A DNA stretch of 64,000 nt from Acidobacteriota bacterium (lineage in GTDB: Bacteria; Acidobacteriota; Terriglobia; Terriglobales; Acidobacteriaceae), in the NCBI GenBank assembly GCA_018268855.1, contig JAFDVR010000008.1, positions 1 through 64,000 of the forward strand, in the 5' to 3' direction. A program made the position numbers and the translations under genes. The number at the start of each line of letters is the position of its first letter. The stretch's first letter is position 1. Below, in pieces: positions 9,114-18,046 of the stretch. The notes under the pieces were generated by a model. It searched no databases and was not told where the DNA came from. It was given only the letters and a program-made list of their open reading frames with translations.

Positions 9114-10592
9114 ATGTCTTCTACAGTTCGTGTTCGTATTGCTCCCTCCCCTACTGGTGACCCGCATGTGGGTACGGCCTACATTGGCCTTCTAAATTAC
9201 ATCTATGCCAAGCAGCGTGGCGGCAAGTTCATTCTGCGTATTGAAGATACAGACCGTACGCGGTTTGTTCCTACCTCCGAGGCCATGATTTTTGAGGCGC
9301 TGCGGTGGCTCGGAATTGATTGGGACGAGGGCCCGGATGTGGGTGGGCCCCATGGGCCTTATCGCCAGAGTGAACGCACGGAGATCTATCGCGCGCATAC
9401 GTCCACGCTGATTGAGAATGGCTCGGCCTATCGCTGCTTCTGCACGCCAGAGGAACTCGACCAGCGGCGCAAGGCGCAGTTGGCGGCGAAGATGGCTCCG
9501 CGTTACGACGGGACTTGCCGTCGCCTGACCAAAGAGCAGGTGGATGCGAACCTTGCGGCGGGCAAGTCGTTTACGGTGCGTCTGGCAGTGCCGGCGGAAG
9601 GCGCGACGGTGTTTCGCGATGAGTTGCGCGGCGAGATTACGATAGACCACCACAATGTGGATGACCAGGTGCTGATGAAGTCGGATGGGTTTCCTACGTA
9701 TCACCTTGCGAACGTGGTGGACGATCACCTGATGGAAATCACGGACGTGATTCGTGCGGAGGAATGGATCTCGTCCACGCCGAAGCATGTGCTGCTGTAC
9801 AAGGCGTTTGGCTGGGAGTTGCCGAAGTTCTGGCATATGCCGCTGCTGCGCAATACGGACAAGAGCAAGATCTCGAAACGCAAGAATCCTGTGTCGCTGA
9901 TCTATTACCGGCAGGCAGGATTTCTGCCGCAGGCAATGCTGAACTTCCTTGGCCTTATGGGTGGTGGCATGCCTGCGCCTGGCGACCATAACAATACGCC
10001 CGAGCAGAACCGCGCGGCGGAGATCTTTAGTATGGCGGACATGCTGGAGCGTTTTGTGTTCGAGCGCATCTCCCTGGGCGGACCCGTCTTCGATCTGGTG
10101 AAGCTGAAGTGGCTGAACGGTGAATACCTTCGCGCGCTGAGTAAGGAAGAGTTTGCGCAGCAGATGCGTGATGTGATCTTTAGCGATGCCTTTCTGGCGA
10201 AGCTGACTCCGCTAGTACAGAACCGTGTGGAGACGTTGGCGCAGGTGGGGGACATTGCCGACTTTCTCTTCAAAGACAATGTCGTTCCTGCGGAAGACGT
10301 GTGGATGCCGAAGAAGCGTTCGCGCGAAGAGACTCTAGCCTTTACCGGTGAGTTATTGGCGGCGCTGGAAGGTGCGGAGTGGGCGGAACCAGCAATCGAT
10401 GCTGCAATTCGTGCATTGCTGACGGCGAAGGAGTGGAGCGTGAAGGAAGGCTTCACGTTATTGCGCACGATCATGACAGGGACGGCCTCTTCTCCGCCGC
10501 TGCTGGAGAGCCTTGGGATCTTTGGTAAAGCACGCTCACTAGACCGTATGCGCCGGTTTCTGGATGCGCAGAAAAAGATATCGAAGTCATAG
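9114..10592 (+). CDS. gltX: glutamyl-tRNA synthetase
   Basis: The class I aminoacyl-tRNA synthetase (492 residues) has the HIGH-type motif as HVGTA (18-22) and the KMSKS-type motif as KISKR (252-256). LRIEDTDRTR (41-50) is the usual Glu-binding region. C108, C110 and C135 recall the zinc site of bacterial GltX. The C-terminal anticodon-binding helical domain is complete. The enzyme charges tRNA-Glu with glutamate in the cytoplasm. A strong hairpin terminator follows directly. Confidence 0.97.
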   Translation: MSSTVRVRIAPSPTGDPHVGTAYIGLLNYIYAKQRGGKFILRIEDTDRTRFVPTSEAMIFEALRWLGIDWDEGPDVGGPHGPYRQSERTEIYRAHTSTLIENGSAYRCFCTPEELDQRRKAQLAAKMAPRYDGTCRRLTKEQVDANLAAGKSFTVRLAVPAEGATVFRDELRGEITIDHHNVDDQVLMKSDGFPTYHLANVVDDHLMEITDVIRAEEWISSTPKHVLLYKAFGWELPKFWHMPLLRNTDKSKISKRKNPVSLIYYRQAGFLPQAMLNFLGLMGGGMPAPGDHNNTPEQNRAAEIFSMADMLERFVFERISLGGPVFDLVKLKWLNGEYLRALSKEEFAQQMRDVIFSDAFLAKLTPLVQNRVETLAQVGDIADFLFKDNVVPAEDVWMPKKRSREETLAFTGELLAALEGAEWAEPAIDAAIRALLTAKEWSVKEGFTLLRTIMTGTASSPPLLESLGIFGKARSLDRMRRFLDAQKKISKS

Positions 10593-10605
10593 ACTGCAAT
10601 CTTCC

Positions 10606-10645
10606 CTGCAAAAAAGCCTGGGCATATACCCAGGCTTTTTTGCAG
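10606..10645. terminator. bidirectional rho-independent terminator
   Basis: A perfect 17-base inverted repeat, CTGCAAAAAAGCCTGGG (10606-10622) and its complement (10629-10645), with a 6-base loop and A6/T6 flanks, separates gltX from convergent rseP. Confidence 0.85.
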
Positions 10646-10690
10646 AACGGACCTTGATCCGAAAGAAGCAATCTCAACAACACAATTGCT

Positions 10691-12091
10691 CTAGTGGTGA
10701 AACATGGGGAGTTTGGAAAAATCGTTGAATATGATGAGCGCGGCAAAAAGAAGCAGGAGAATGAAAGCCGCCTGATAGATGCGTTCTTTCCAGACCTGCG
10801 ACAGGTCACGGCGCAGGATGCTTTCGATGAGGAGGAAAAGGATCATGCCTCCATCAAGGATAGGGAATGGCAGCAGGTTGAAGATGCCGAGATTAAGGCT
10901 GATGGAAGCCATCACCTGCACGAGCGGCCAGTTACCCATCTCGGACGCCATGCCTACTTCCTGGAAGATACCGACCGGGCCGGAGACACTCTTCACCGAG
11001 ACGCGGCGGGTGAACATTCCATGGATCACGTCCACAATAAGCCGGGAGAGACGCACGTTCTCATCCCATGAATACTTGATGGCAGCGGGAAGCGGCAGAT
11101 GGCCGACCTGTACCGGTGTGCGCGCGGGCCGGAAGCCGAGGCGGTACTGTTGGTGTCCACCGCCGATATCGCCCATTTCAGGCGTGATGTGTAGATCAAG
11201 CTGGCTACCGTTGCGGAGAACGCGGAGGACGGACGGCTTGCCCTTCGTGTCTGAAAGATATGAGAGCAAGGCATCGACGCTGTGGAGCTGAAGTCCGTCA
11301 ATGGTGAGAATCTGATCGCCATCCTGTAGACCGGCGCGGCTGGCAGGGGTATCCGGCATGACCTGCAGAGCGCCTACTGGATGCTGCTGCGCGCGGGCGA
11401 TCATGCCGAGCACTTCCAACGGATAGGGGCTGACATCAGTGGTAACTTCGGGGCCAACCATCGTGTCCACGCGCTGGCCTTCGTGGAGATAACTAATGTG
11501 GACGCGGTCTTTCGCGAAGATGGAGGAGCGGGCGAAGATCTCCTGCCAGTCGGGGTTCTCTTTGCTTTCGAAGTGAACGATGGTATCGCCCGTCTGTACG
11601 CCTGCTTTTGCTGCGGGTGAACCTGCAGTGACGTAATCGACGACGGCCGGGCCCTGGAAGCCTTCGGGAACCTCATGGTGGTAGAGACCGACGGCAAGCA
11701 TGAGAAAGAAGGCGAGAATGAAGTTGAAGACAGGGCCGGCGAGGGCGATGAGGACTCGTTGCCAGCGTGGATGCGAGGCGAATTCGCCAGCCTCACCCGT
11801 GGTGACTTCGCCAGGCTGTTCGCCGCTCATCTTTACGTATCCACCAAAGGGCAGGAGCGAGAGGCGGTAATCGGTATCGCCGCGGCGGAAGCCGAAGAGG
11901 CGTTTGCCGAAACCAATGGAGAATGTTTCGACGCGAACACCACACAGTTTTGCCACGAGGAAGTGACCGAACTCATGGACAAGCACCATGATGCCGAGAA
12001 TGACGAAGAAGTAGAAACCTGTGCGGAGGAGGTCGGCAGCCTTTTGGGCGGCTCCGGACAACAGGATGGCAACGATCAATGAATAACCCAA
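10691..12091 (-). CDS. rseP: RIP metalloprotease, site-2 protease
   Basis: The 466-residue membrane protease has the zinc motif HEFGH at 39-43 in the first helix, two PDZ domains (about 120-200 and 215-300) and the second active-site motif in NLLPFPILDGG near the C-terminus. In the RseP family it cleaves membrane-bound anti-sigma factors and remnant signal peptides in the inner membrane. The chosen start is TTG with a GAGG about ten bases upstream. It follows dxr by 27 bases in the dxr-rseP order common in bacteria. No anti-sigma partner is in the window. Confidence 0.93.
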   Translation of the reverse strand: MGYSLIVAILLSGAAQKAADLLRTGFYFFVILGIMVLVHEFGHFLVAKLCGVRVETFSIGFGKRLFGFRRGDTDYRLSLLPFGGYVKMSGEQPGEVTTGEAGEFASHPRWQRVLIALAGPVFNFILAFFLMLAVGLYHHEVPEGFQGPAVVDYVTAGSPAAKAGVQTGDTIVHFESKENPDWQEIFARSSIFAKDRVHISYLHEGQRVDTMVGPEVTTDVSPYPLEVLGMIARAQQHPVGALQVMPDTPASRAGLQDGDQILTIDGLQLHSVDALLSYLSDTKGKPSVLRVLRNGSQLDLHITPEMGDIGGGHQQYRLGFRPARTPVQVGHLPLPAAIKYSWDENVRLSRLIVDVIHGMFTRRVSVKSVSGPVGIFQEVGMASEMGNWPLVQVMASISLNLGIFNLLPFPILDGGMILFLLIESILRRDLSQVWKERIYQAAFILLLLFAALIIFNDFSKLPMFHH

Positions 12092-12118
12092 CGGGTGAGC
12101 GCCTCGCGATTCTTTCTG

Positions 12119-13285
12119 TTACTTTGACTCGGACGCGACGACTTCGCGAGCGCGTTCGCGGGCCTGCTGGTCAGCAGCAAGCACCTGATCAATCGTAGTG
12201 GGATGCGCCTCGGGGGTACGCTCCAACACGGTTTCGATTGTACGCGGAATGCCGAGAAATGGCAGTTTTCCATTGAGGAACGCGGCTACGGCGATCTCGT
12301 CGGCAGCGTTGAGGGCGACGCAGTGCGCTCCGCCTTTCTCGGCCGCTTCATAAGAGAGGCGCAAGCAGGGGAAGCGTTCAAAATCGGGCTGCTGGAAGTC
12401 GAGTTGAGACAGCGCGGCGAGATCGAAGGTCAACTCCGACGGGACGCGCTCGGGATACGCCAGAGCGTAGAGGATGGGCAGGCGCATGTCTGTTACGGAA
12501 AGCTGCGCGAGGATGCTGCCATCTACGTATTCCACGAGCGAATGGATCGTGCTCTGCGGATGCACCGTAACTTTAACGCGCGCAGGCGGAAGGCTGAAGA
12601 GGCGGCAAGCTTCGATGATCTCGAGGCCTTTGTTGAGCATGGTGGCTGAGTCGATAGTGATGCGCTGCCCCATGACCCATGTGGGGTGCTTGAGCGCCTG
12701 TGCAGGCGTGATGCCAGCGAAGTCTGCAAGCGGCGTGTTGCGGAACGGGCCTCCAGATGCCGTGAGCCAGATCTGGTTCACTTCGTTGGGCGTGCCGCCG
12801 CGCATGCATTGGTGGATGGCGTTGTGCTCGGAATCGATGGGAAGCAGTGCGACGTTGTTCTTCTTCGCTTCGGCGATGATGATCTCGCCTGCGGCTACGA
12901 GAGCTTCTTTATTGGCGAGCCCGATGGTCTTGCCCGCACGCACGGCTTCGTAGGTGGCTTCGAGTCCGGCAACGCCAACGATGGCGGAGACGACCAAGTT
13001 GACCTCTGGATGCGTGGCAACTTTGACGGAACCTGCGGCGCCGTGGAGGACTTCGATGCCGGTGATTCCCTGCTCGCGCAGCTTGGTTGCGAGCGCAGCA
13101 GCGGTGGCCTCGTCGGCCATGGAGATAATCTGCGGACGCCAGCGGATGCACTGCTGGAGTGCGACGTCTACATTACGGCCTGCGGCCAGAGTGAGAACCT
13201 GATAGCGGTCGGGGTAGCGCTCACAGATGTCGAGCGTGGAGGTACCGATGGAACCGGTCGAGCCTAGAATTGCAATCTTTTTCAC
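12119..13285 (-). CDS. dxr: 1-deoxy-D-xylulose-5-phosphate reductoisomerase
   Basis: This 388-residue enzyme has the NADPH loop GSTGSIGTSTLD at the N-terminus, LTASGGPFRN, and DSATMLNKGLEIIEA, all diagnostic of DXR/IspC. It converts DXP to MEP, the committed step of non-mevalonate isoprenoid synthesis. It lies between a 49-aa ORF and rseP. The nearby uppS uses the isoprenoid products, so the block links isoprenoid supply to the envelope. Confidence 0.96.
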   Translation of the reverse strand: MKKIAILGSTGSIGTSTLDICERYPDRYQVLTLAAGRNVDVALQQCIRWRPQIISMADEATAAALATKLREQGITGIEVLHGAAGSVKVATHPEVNLVVSAIVGVAGLEATYEAVRAGKTIGLANKEALVAAGEIIIAEAKKNNVALLPIDSEHNAIHQCMRGGTPNEVNQIWLTASGGPFRNTPLADFAGITPAQALKHPTWVMGQRITIDSATMLNKGLEIIEACRLFSLPPARVKVTVHPQSTIHSLVEYVDGSILAQLSVTDMRLPILYALAYPERVPSELTFDLAALSQLDFQQPDFERFPCLRLSYEAAEKGGAHCVALNAADEIAVAAFLNGKLPFLGIPRTIETVLERTPEAHPTTIDQVLAADQQARERAREVVASESK

Positions 13286-13291
13286 GATAGA

Positions 13292-13441
13292 TTAACCGCG
13301 TTCGCCGCTAGGGCTTTCAGCGTTTTGAGCGCGGAAGTATTCAACACACTCATCCAAAGCACTGCGAATGGCGCGCAGTTCTGGAACAACATCTTCTTCA
13401 AAAACCTGCCGAATTGCTGTCAGGATTTCGTCGTCGCTCAT
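13292..13441 (-). CDS. 49-residue acidic protein between cdsA and dxr
   Basis: A short frame from ATG at 13441 to TAA at 13292-13294 encodes 49 residues, beginning MSDDEILTAIRQVFEEDVV and ending AESPSGERG. It is predicted to be helical and amphipathic, with alternating acidic and hydrophobic positions. It lies 18 bases after cdsA and 6 bases before dxr on the same strand, so it fits exactly into the operon spacing. The ribosome site is weak. No family is recognised. It could be a small regulator or scaffold of the neighbouring enzymes, but that is only inference. Confidence 0.55.
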   Translation of the reverse strand: MSDDEILTAIRQVFEEDVVPELRAIRSALDECVEYFRAQNAESPSGERG

Positions 13442-13459
13442 ATTTCGATGATACAGCAG

Positions 13460-14308
13460 CTATAAACCGCCGAGACCAAGCGCATCCTTTTGCACAAACG
13501 TGAGCAGGTACCAGAAGACAGGGATGGCGACGAGGAGGGCGTCAATACGGTCGAGGATGCCTCCGTGGCCGGGCAGCATGGCGCCGGAGTCTTTTACGCC
13601 GGAGCCGCGCTTGATGGCAGATTCCATGAGGTCTCCGGCCTGCGCGGCGGCGTTGACCAGCGCGGCGATGATGAGCATCATCCACAGCGGCTGATTAATG
13701 TGCAGCCACGCGAGGCCACGCGAGGAGAGCAGCATGTCCACGAGGAAGAAGAGGATGGCGATGAGGAGGCTGCCCGCCATGGAGCCGTAGGCGCCTCCCC
13801 AAGTTTTGCCAGGGCTGAGGCGTGGGGCCATTTTGCGCTTGCCCCAGGCTTTACCGACGTAGAGGGCAACGCTATCGCCTGTCCAGACAACAAGCATTAG
13901 GAAGATGAGCAGCGGCATGCCACCATCCATGGCACGGATGTGCGGAATGAGTGAAAGCGGGTAGGCGATGTAGATGAGTCCGAAGAAGCCTGCGGCGGCG
14001 ATGGGCAGGGCCTCCGACAGTTCGCACCAGAAGGTGGAGTACGCGAAGAGGATGAGGCCAAGCGCCGAGAGCATGGGCAACGAGAGCAGCAGCGGATAAC
14101 GGAAGTTGCCGAGAAAAAAGATGATGACGGCAGGGAGCATCCACCAAACGGGGACAGGTGCATGGCCCGCCCGGGTGAGAGCGCAGTACTCGTATGCGGC
14201 AAGGCAGGCAATGAGGCCGGAGAAGATGGTGAGCGCGAGCTGGTCTCCCCAATAGATGAGGGCGAAGACAACGGCGATGAGGACAACGGCTGTGATTACT
14301 CGCTTCAT
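13460..14308 (-). CDS. cdsA: phosphatidate cytidylyltransferase
   Basis: The 282-residue integral membrane protein has many hydrophobic helices and ends with the CDP-alcohol synthase signature (residues around 235-260: SAIKRGSGVKDSGAMLPGHG, then GILDRIDALL). It makes CDP-diacylglycerol from phosphatidate and CTP for phospholipid synthesis in the inner membrane. It heads the cdsA-small ORF-dxr-rseP unit. Its customary upstream partner uppS lies 2.8 kb away, beyond two genes on the opposite strand. Confidence 0.95.
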   Translation of the reverse strand: MKRVITAVVLIAVVFALIYWGDQLALTIFSGLIACLAAYEYCALTRAGHAPVPVWWMLPAVIIFFLGNFRYPLLLSLPMLSALGLILFAYSTFWCELSEALPIAAAGFFGLIYIAYPLSLIPHIRAMDGGMPLLIFLMLVVWTGDSVALYVGKAWGKRKMAPRLSPGKTWGGAYGSMAGSLLIAILFFLVDMLLSSRGLAWLHINQPLWMMLIIAALVNAAAQAGDLMESAIKRGSGVKDSGAMLPGHGGILDRIDALLVAIPVFWYLLTFVQKDALGLGGL

Positions 14309-14427
14309 ACGGTCTTACGAAGGATACCCCTTTGGGCAGAATGTCGAAAGGCGACAGAGAGCGGGATAACAGCACGTTTCGCATCATGCGGGAGCGAAGA
14401 ATCATCCAACCGAACAGGAGTTTTGAA

Positions 14428-15378
14428 ATGCAGATGCGAACGCTGGGGAAGAGTGGCGTGCAGGTTGCGCCGATTGTGCTGGGCGGAAATGTCTTTGGCT
14501 GGACGGCGGATGAGAAGACGTCATTTGCAATTCTGGATGCGTTTGTGGACCGCAGCTTCAACTTTATCGATACGGCCGATGTGTATTCACGCTGGGTGCC
14601 TGGGCATAAAGGCGGCGAGAGCGAAGCGATTCTGGGCAAGTGGTTTGCGCAGAGCGGCAAGCGCAATAAGGTGGTGATTGCGACCAAGGTTGGCATGGAA
14701 ATGCCGGACTTCGGCAGCGGATTGAAAGCTGAGTACATCGAACGCGCAGTGGAAGCATCACTGAAGCGGCTGGAAACTGACCATATCGATCTTTATCAAT
14801 CGCATAAGGATGATGCATCCACTCCCCTGGAAGAGACGTTGCGGGCGTACGATGCATTGATTCGCGCGGGCAAGGTGCGGATGATTGGAGCTTCGAACTA
14901 CACTGGCGCGCGTCTGACGGAGGCTATGGATACGAGCAGCAAGAATGGGCTGCCGGAGTATGTGACTCTGCAGCCGGAGTACAACCTGCACGCGCGCAAG
15001 GAGTATGAGACGGATCTCGCGCCTGTGGTCGCGAAGTATGGCCTGGCGGTGATTCCTTACTTCTCTTTAGCTGCGGGATTTCTTACCGGCAAGTACAAGA
15101 AAGTGGAAGATACAAAGGGCACAAGCCGGGAGAAGTCGCTCGCGAAGTATTTCGATGAACGCGGCGAGAGGATTTTGAAAGCGCTCGATTATGTTGCGAA
15201 GGAGACGGGAGCGCCGCAGGCATCAATTGCGCTGGCGTGGCTATTGGCGCAGCCGCATATCGCCGGACCGATTGCGAGTGCGACTTCTACTAAACAGTTG
15301 GAGAGTCTGTTTGCTGCTGCTGATTTGAAACTGACCGATGCGCAGTTGAAGACACTTACGGAGGCAAGTGTCTATTGA
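14428..15378 (+). CDS. aldo/keto reductase
   Basis: The ATG at 14428 with AGGAG at 14416-14420 gives 316 residues; the longer frame upstream lacks family similarity. The catalytic tetrad is present: D48, Y53 (DTADVYS), K87 (ATKVG) and H126 (QSHKDD). It is an NADPH-dependent oxidoreductase of the YajO/Tas-like type, and the natural substrate is unknown. It is transcribed opposite to cdsA and uppS and stands before a secreted alpha/alpha-barrel-like protein. Confidence 0.88.
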   Translation: MQMRTLGKSGVQVAPIVLGGNVFGWTADEKTSFAILDAFVDRSFNFIDTADVYSRWVPGHKGGESEAILGKWFAQSGKRNKVVIATKVGMEMPDFGSGLKAEYIERAVEASLKRLETDHIDLYQSHKDDASTPLEETLRAYDALIRAGKVRMIGASNYTGARLTEAMDTSSKNGLPEYVTLQPEYNLHARKEYETDLAPVVAKYGLAVIPYFSLAAGFLTGKYKKVEDTKGTSREKSLAKYFDERGERILKALDYVAKETGAPQASIALAWLLAQPHIAGPIASATSTKQLESLFAAADLKLTDAQLKTLTEASVY

Positions 15379-15508
15379 CGATTCGGGACGCGAGCTGATG
15401 TGGAAGGGTGTCCTGATGGCTGGACAGCCTTCACATCAGGACTCCCGCTCTATGCATGAGTTCCGCTACTCTCATTGCAATCGAAAGATCGATTTGAGAG
15501 GAACTCTG

Positions 15509-17137
15509 ATGCGACTGATTTCCCGCACCGCACTTGTGCTGGCACTTGCCACATCCACTCCCCTGTTGGCACAGCAGAAACAAGGACAGTTCGGCGCAGA
15601 GGCATTGGCCGCGACTGCCAAGCCAATACATCCCGGCGTACCTGGACAGACACCATTCTGGAACCAGTATTCGTGGCAGTTCATCTATGCGCCTACGTTC
15701 GACTTCAAGGACATTGCGGGAGCAGCGAAGTATCGTTTTGAAGTGGTGTCTGAGAGTGGCGGCGCTTCTCTCACGTTTGTTGCAGACCATCCCTGGGCGC
15801 CGCTCAGCCCTGTGTGGACCAAGGTGCCGGTTGGCTACTTTACCGTGACGGTAAAGGGGCTGGACAGTGCAAGAAAAGTAGTAGGCCAGCCGATTACGGC
15901 GAGGCACTATCGCGCCCAGTGGTTCAACGGTCCGTACAACGTACCGCCTGTGATGGATTACTCCAAGAGCGCAAGCGTGGCACTGGACCATCTGCTCTCG
16001 CAGAAGTTTGTGCAGTACTGGTTCGACCACAAGGCTCCCGACCCAAGCTATGGACTCTATCGGTATCCAGCAAAGATATGGGGCGCGCTGGTGGTTGGCG
16101 CAGTAACACAAGCAAAGCTCAAGGCAGGTACGCCGGAGGCTGAGCACATGACCCAGCTTGCGCGCATTATTGCGGACAAGCTGTTAGAGGTTTCGTTCAA
16201 GCCTGGAACGCCGCTGGAATATATTCCGCCCACCTATCATCGCGAAGGTTACGAAACATATTTCAAAGAGACAGGCAAGATCAAGACAGACTCAAACCTC
16301 ACCATCTCTGCGATCGATGGAGGAGTAGCGTTTCTCGAACTCTATGATCTGACGCACGATCCGAAGTACTTGCAGGAGGCAGAACGGATTGCACGTACGC
16401 TGGTGAAACTACAGCTTCCAAGCGGCACCTGGTATACGTTCATGTATCCGACGACAGGCAAGGCAACATATCCAAATCTAGCGATTCCGACAGCAATTCT
16501 GAATTATTTCGACCGTTTAATCGAGCAATATCACATAAAAGGATTCGATGGACCGCGCGAACGGACGTTACAGTGGCTGCTGAATAATCCGGTGAAGACA
16601 TTCGATTGGCAAGCGCAATTTGAGGATACTGGCGTACATGCTCCCTATCGGAACCAGAGCCGCGAGCAGGCGTGCGATCTGGCGATCTACCTGCTCCACC
16701 ACCGAAAAGATAATCCGAAGTATGGGCCACTTGCAGAAGAATTGATTCGTTATGCGGAGGATCAGTTTGTGGTGTGGGAAGTGCCGAAGATTCCCTACGT
16801 ACTGAAAGGCAAGCGCCAGCAAGAGCCTGATGCCATTCCCGCGAACTGGATTACGCCGACTGCGCAGGAGCAGTTCACCTACTGGATGCCGGTTAGCCGT
16901 ACGGCTGCCATCATGATGGACACCTATCGTGTGGCTTATGAAACCACGCATAAGCCCATCTATCTGGCCAAAGCGCGCTCGTTTGCCAACACCTTTACCA
17001 AGGTGCAAAAGGCACACAACGGCGAATATCCCACGATGTTCAGCGCGGAGAAGAGCAATTTCTGGCTGAATAACCTGATCTATCCAGCGCGTTTCATGAT
17101 GATCTTCGACAGGAGTTTGAAGGTGGGAAATAAGTAA
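15509..17137 (+). CDS. secreted protein with alpha/alpha-barrel-like body, unknown activity
   Basis: The ATG at 15509 follows GAGAGGAA and gives 542 residues with a signal peptide (LALATSTPLLAQ). Residues about 45-130 look like an immunoglobulin/fibronectin-like sandwich (FRFEVVS, PVGYFTVTVKGLD). The rest is helical with repeating pairs, as in six-hairpin glycosidases and C5-epimerases (GGVAFLELYDLTHDPKYLQEAERIAR; one 26-residue helix pair near 270-295). It may act on an extracellular sugar, but no catalytic residues are assigned. The stop at 17137 directly abuts the end of uppS on the other strand, so there is no room for an intergenic terminator. Confidence 0.65.
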   Translation: MRLISRTALVLALATSTPLLAQQKQGQFGAEALAATAKPIHPGVPGQTPFWNQYSWQFIYAPTFDFKDIAGAAKYRFEVVSESGGASLTFVADHPWAPLSPVWTKVPVGYFTVTVKGLDSARKVVGQPITARHYRAQWFNGPYNVPPVMDYSKSASVALDHLLSQKFVQYWFDHKAPDPSYGLYRYPAKIWGALVVGAVTQAKLKAGTPEAEHMTQLARIIADKLLEVSFKPGTPLEYIPPTYHREGYETYFKETGKIKTDSNLTISAIDGGVAFLELYDLTHDPKYLQEAERIARTLVKLQLPSGTWYTFMYPTTGKATYPNLAIPTAILNYFDRLIEQYHIKGFDGPRERTLQWLLNNPVKTFDWQAQFEDTGVHAPYRNQSREQACDLAIYLLHHRKDNPKYGPLAEELIRYAEDQFVVWEVPKIPYVLKGKRQQEPDAIPANWITPTAQEQFTYWMPVSRTAAIMMDTYRVAYETTHKPIYLAKARSFANTFTKVQKAHNGEYPTMFSAEKSNFWLNNLIYPARFMMIFDRSLKVGNK

Positions 17138-18001
17138 CTAGCGGGTCAGTTCCGCAGGTTCTGCTTCATCGGTGCCCTGGCCAATACCACCGAAGCGGCG
17201 TTCGCGATGCTGGAAGTCTGCAATGGCTTCCAGCAGATGCACACCACGGAAGTCGGGCCAGAGACGTTCGGTGACGAAGATTTCCGAATAAGCGATCTGC
17301 CAGAGCAGGAAGTTGGAGATGCGCATTTCGCCTGAGGTACGGATGAGCAGGTCGGGGTCAGGCATGTCGCCGGTGTACATGGCATCGGAGAGGGCCTGCT
17401 CGGTGATGCCGGCGGATTCATCCACGCTAAGCAGATCTTCGATGGAGCAGCCACGGCGTTTTGCTTCGGCGAGAGTACGCTGCATAACATTGCGGGCAGC
17501 ATCGACGATCTCTGCGCGCGAGCCGTAGTTGAGAGCCAGAGTAAGTGTGGTTCCAGTGTTGTTTCTTGTCTCGGCCTCGGCCCAATGCATGGTTTCCTGC
17601 ACCTCTTCTGGCAACTCATCCGTGCGACCGATATAACGCATGCGGATGTTGTTATCGTTCATGCGTTTAACGTTGCCGGTGAGATACGTCTTCAGCAGCT
17701 TCATCAGGAAGCTGACTTCAGATTCCGGACGGCGCAAATTGTTCTCGATAGAAAACGCATAGAGCGTGACATAAGAAAGATTAATGCGGCTTGCAGTTTC
17801 AACAACAAATTGCACGCTTTCGGCCCCCTGCTGGTGGCCGAGGAAACGCTTCATGGCGCGTTTACCTGCCCAGCGGCCATTACCGTCCATAATGATGGCA
17901 ACGTGCTCGGGGATACGCGCAGGATCCAGCGTCCGGTAGACGGCGGCCTCGTCAGGCGATAGCTCGTGGACTCGGAGTGGCTGATTGAGTGGCAAATGCA
18001 A
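17138..18001 (-). CDS. uppS: isoprenyl transferase (undecaprenyl diphosphate synthase)
   Basis: The 287-residue enzyme carries the cis-prenyltransferase motif MDGNGRWA with catalytic D39, the YAFSIEN segment, and RTSGEMRISNFLLWQ...AYSE...PDF near the C-terminus. NNLRRPESEV replaces the more usual NWKRP. It condenses IPP onto an allylic diphosphate to make undecaprenyl diphosphate, the lipid carrier of peptidoglycan and other envelope polymers. A 30-residue N-terminal extension precedes the core. It starts 45 bases downstream of the hydroxylase-family gene. Confidence 0.94.
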   Translation of the reverse strand: MHLPLNQPLRVHELSPDEAAVYRTLDPARIPEHVAIIMDGNGRWAGKRAMKRFLGHQQGAESVQFVVETASRINLSYVTLYAFSIENNLRRPESEVSFLMKLLKTYLTGNVKRMNDNNIRMRYIGRTDELPEEVQETMHWAEAETRNNTGTTLTLALNYGSRAEIVDAARNVMQRTLAEAKRRGCSIEDLLSVDESAGITEQALSDAMYTGDMPDPDLLIRTSGEMRISNFLLWQIAYSEIFVTERLWPDFRGVHLLEAIADFQHRERRFGGIGQGTDEAEPAELTR

Positions 18002-18046
18002 TCCTCTTTAAGCTCGACCGTAGCACGTCCGTTTACGCTGATGCAA

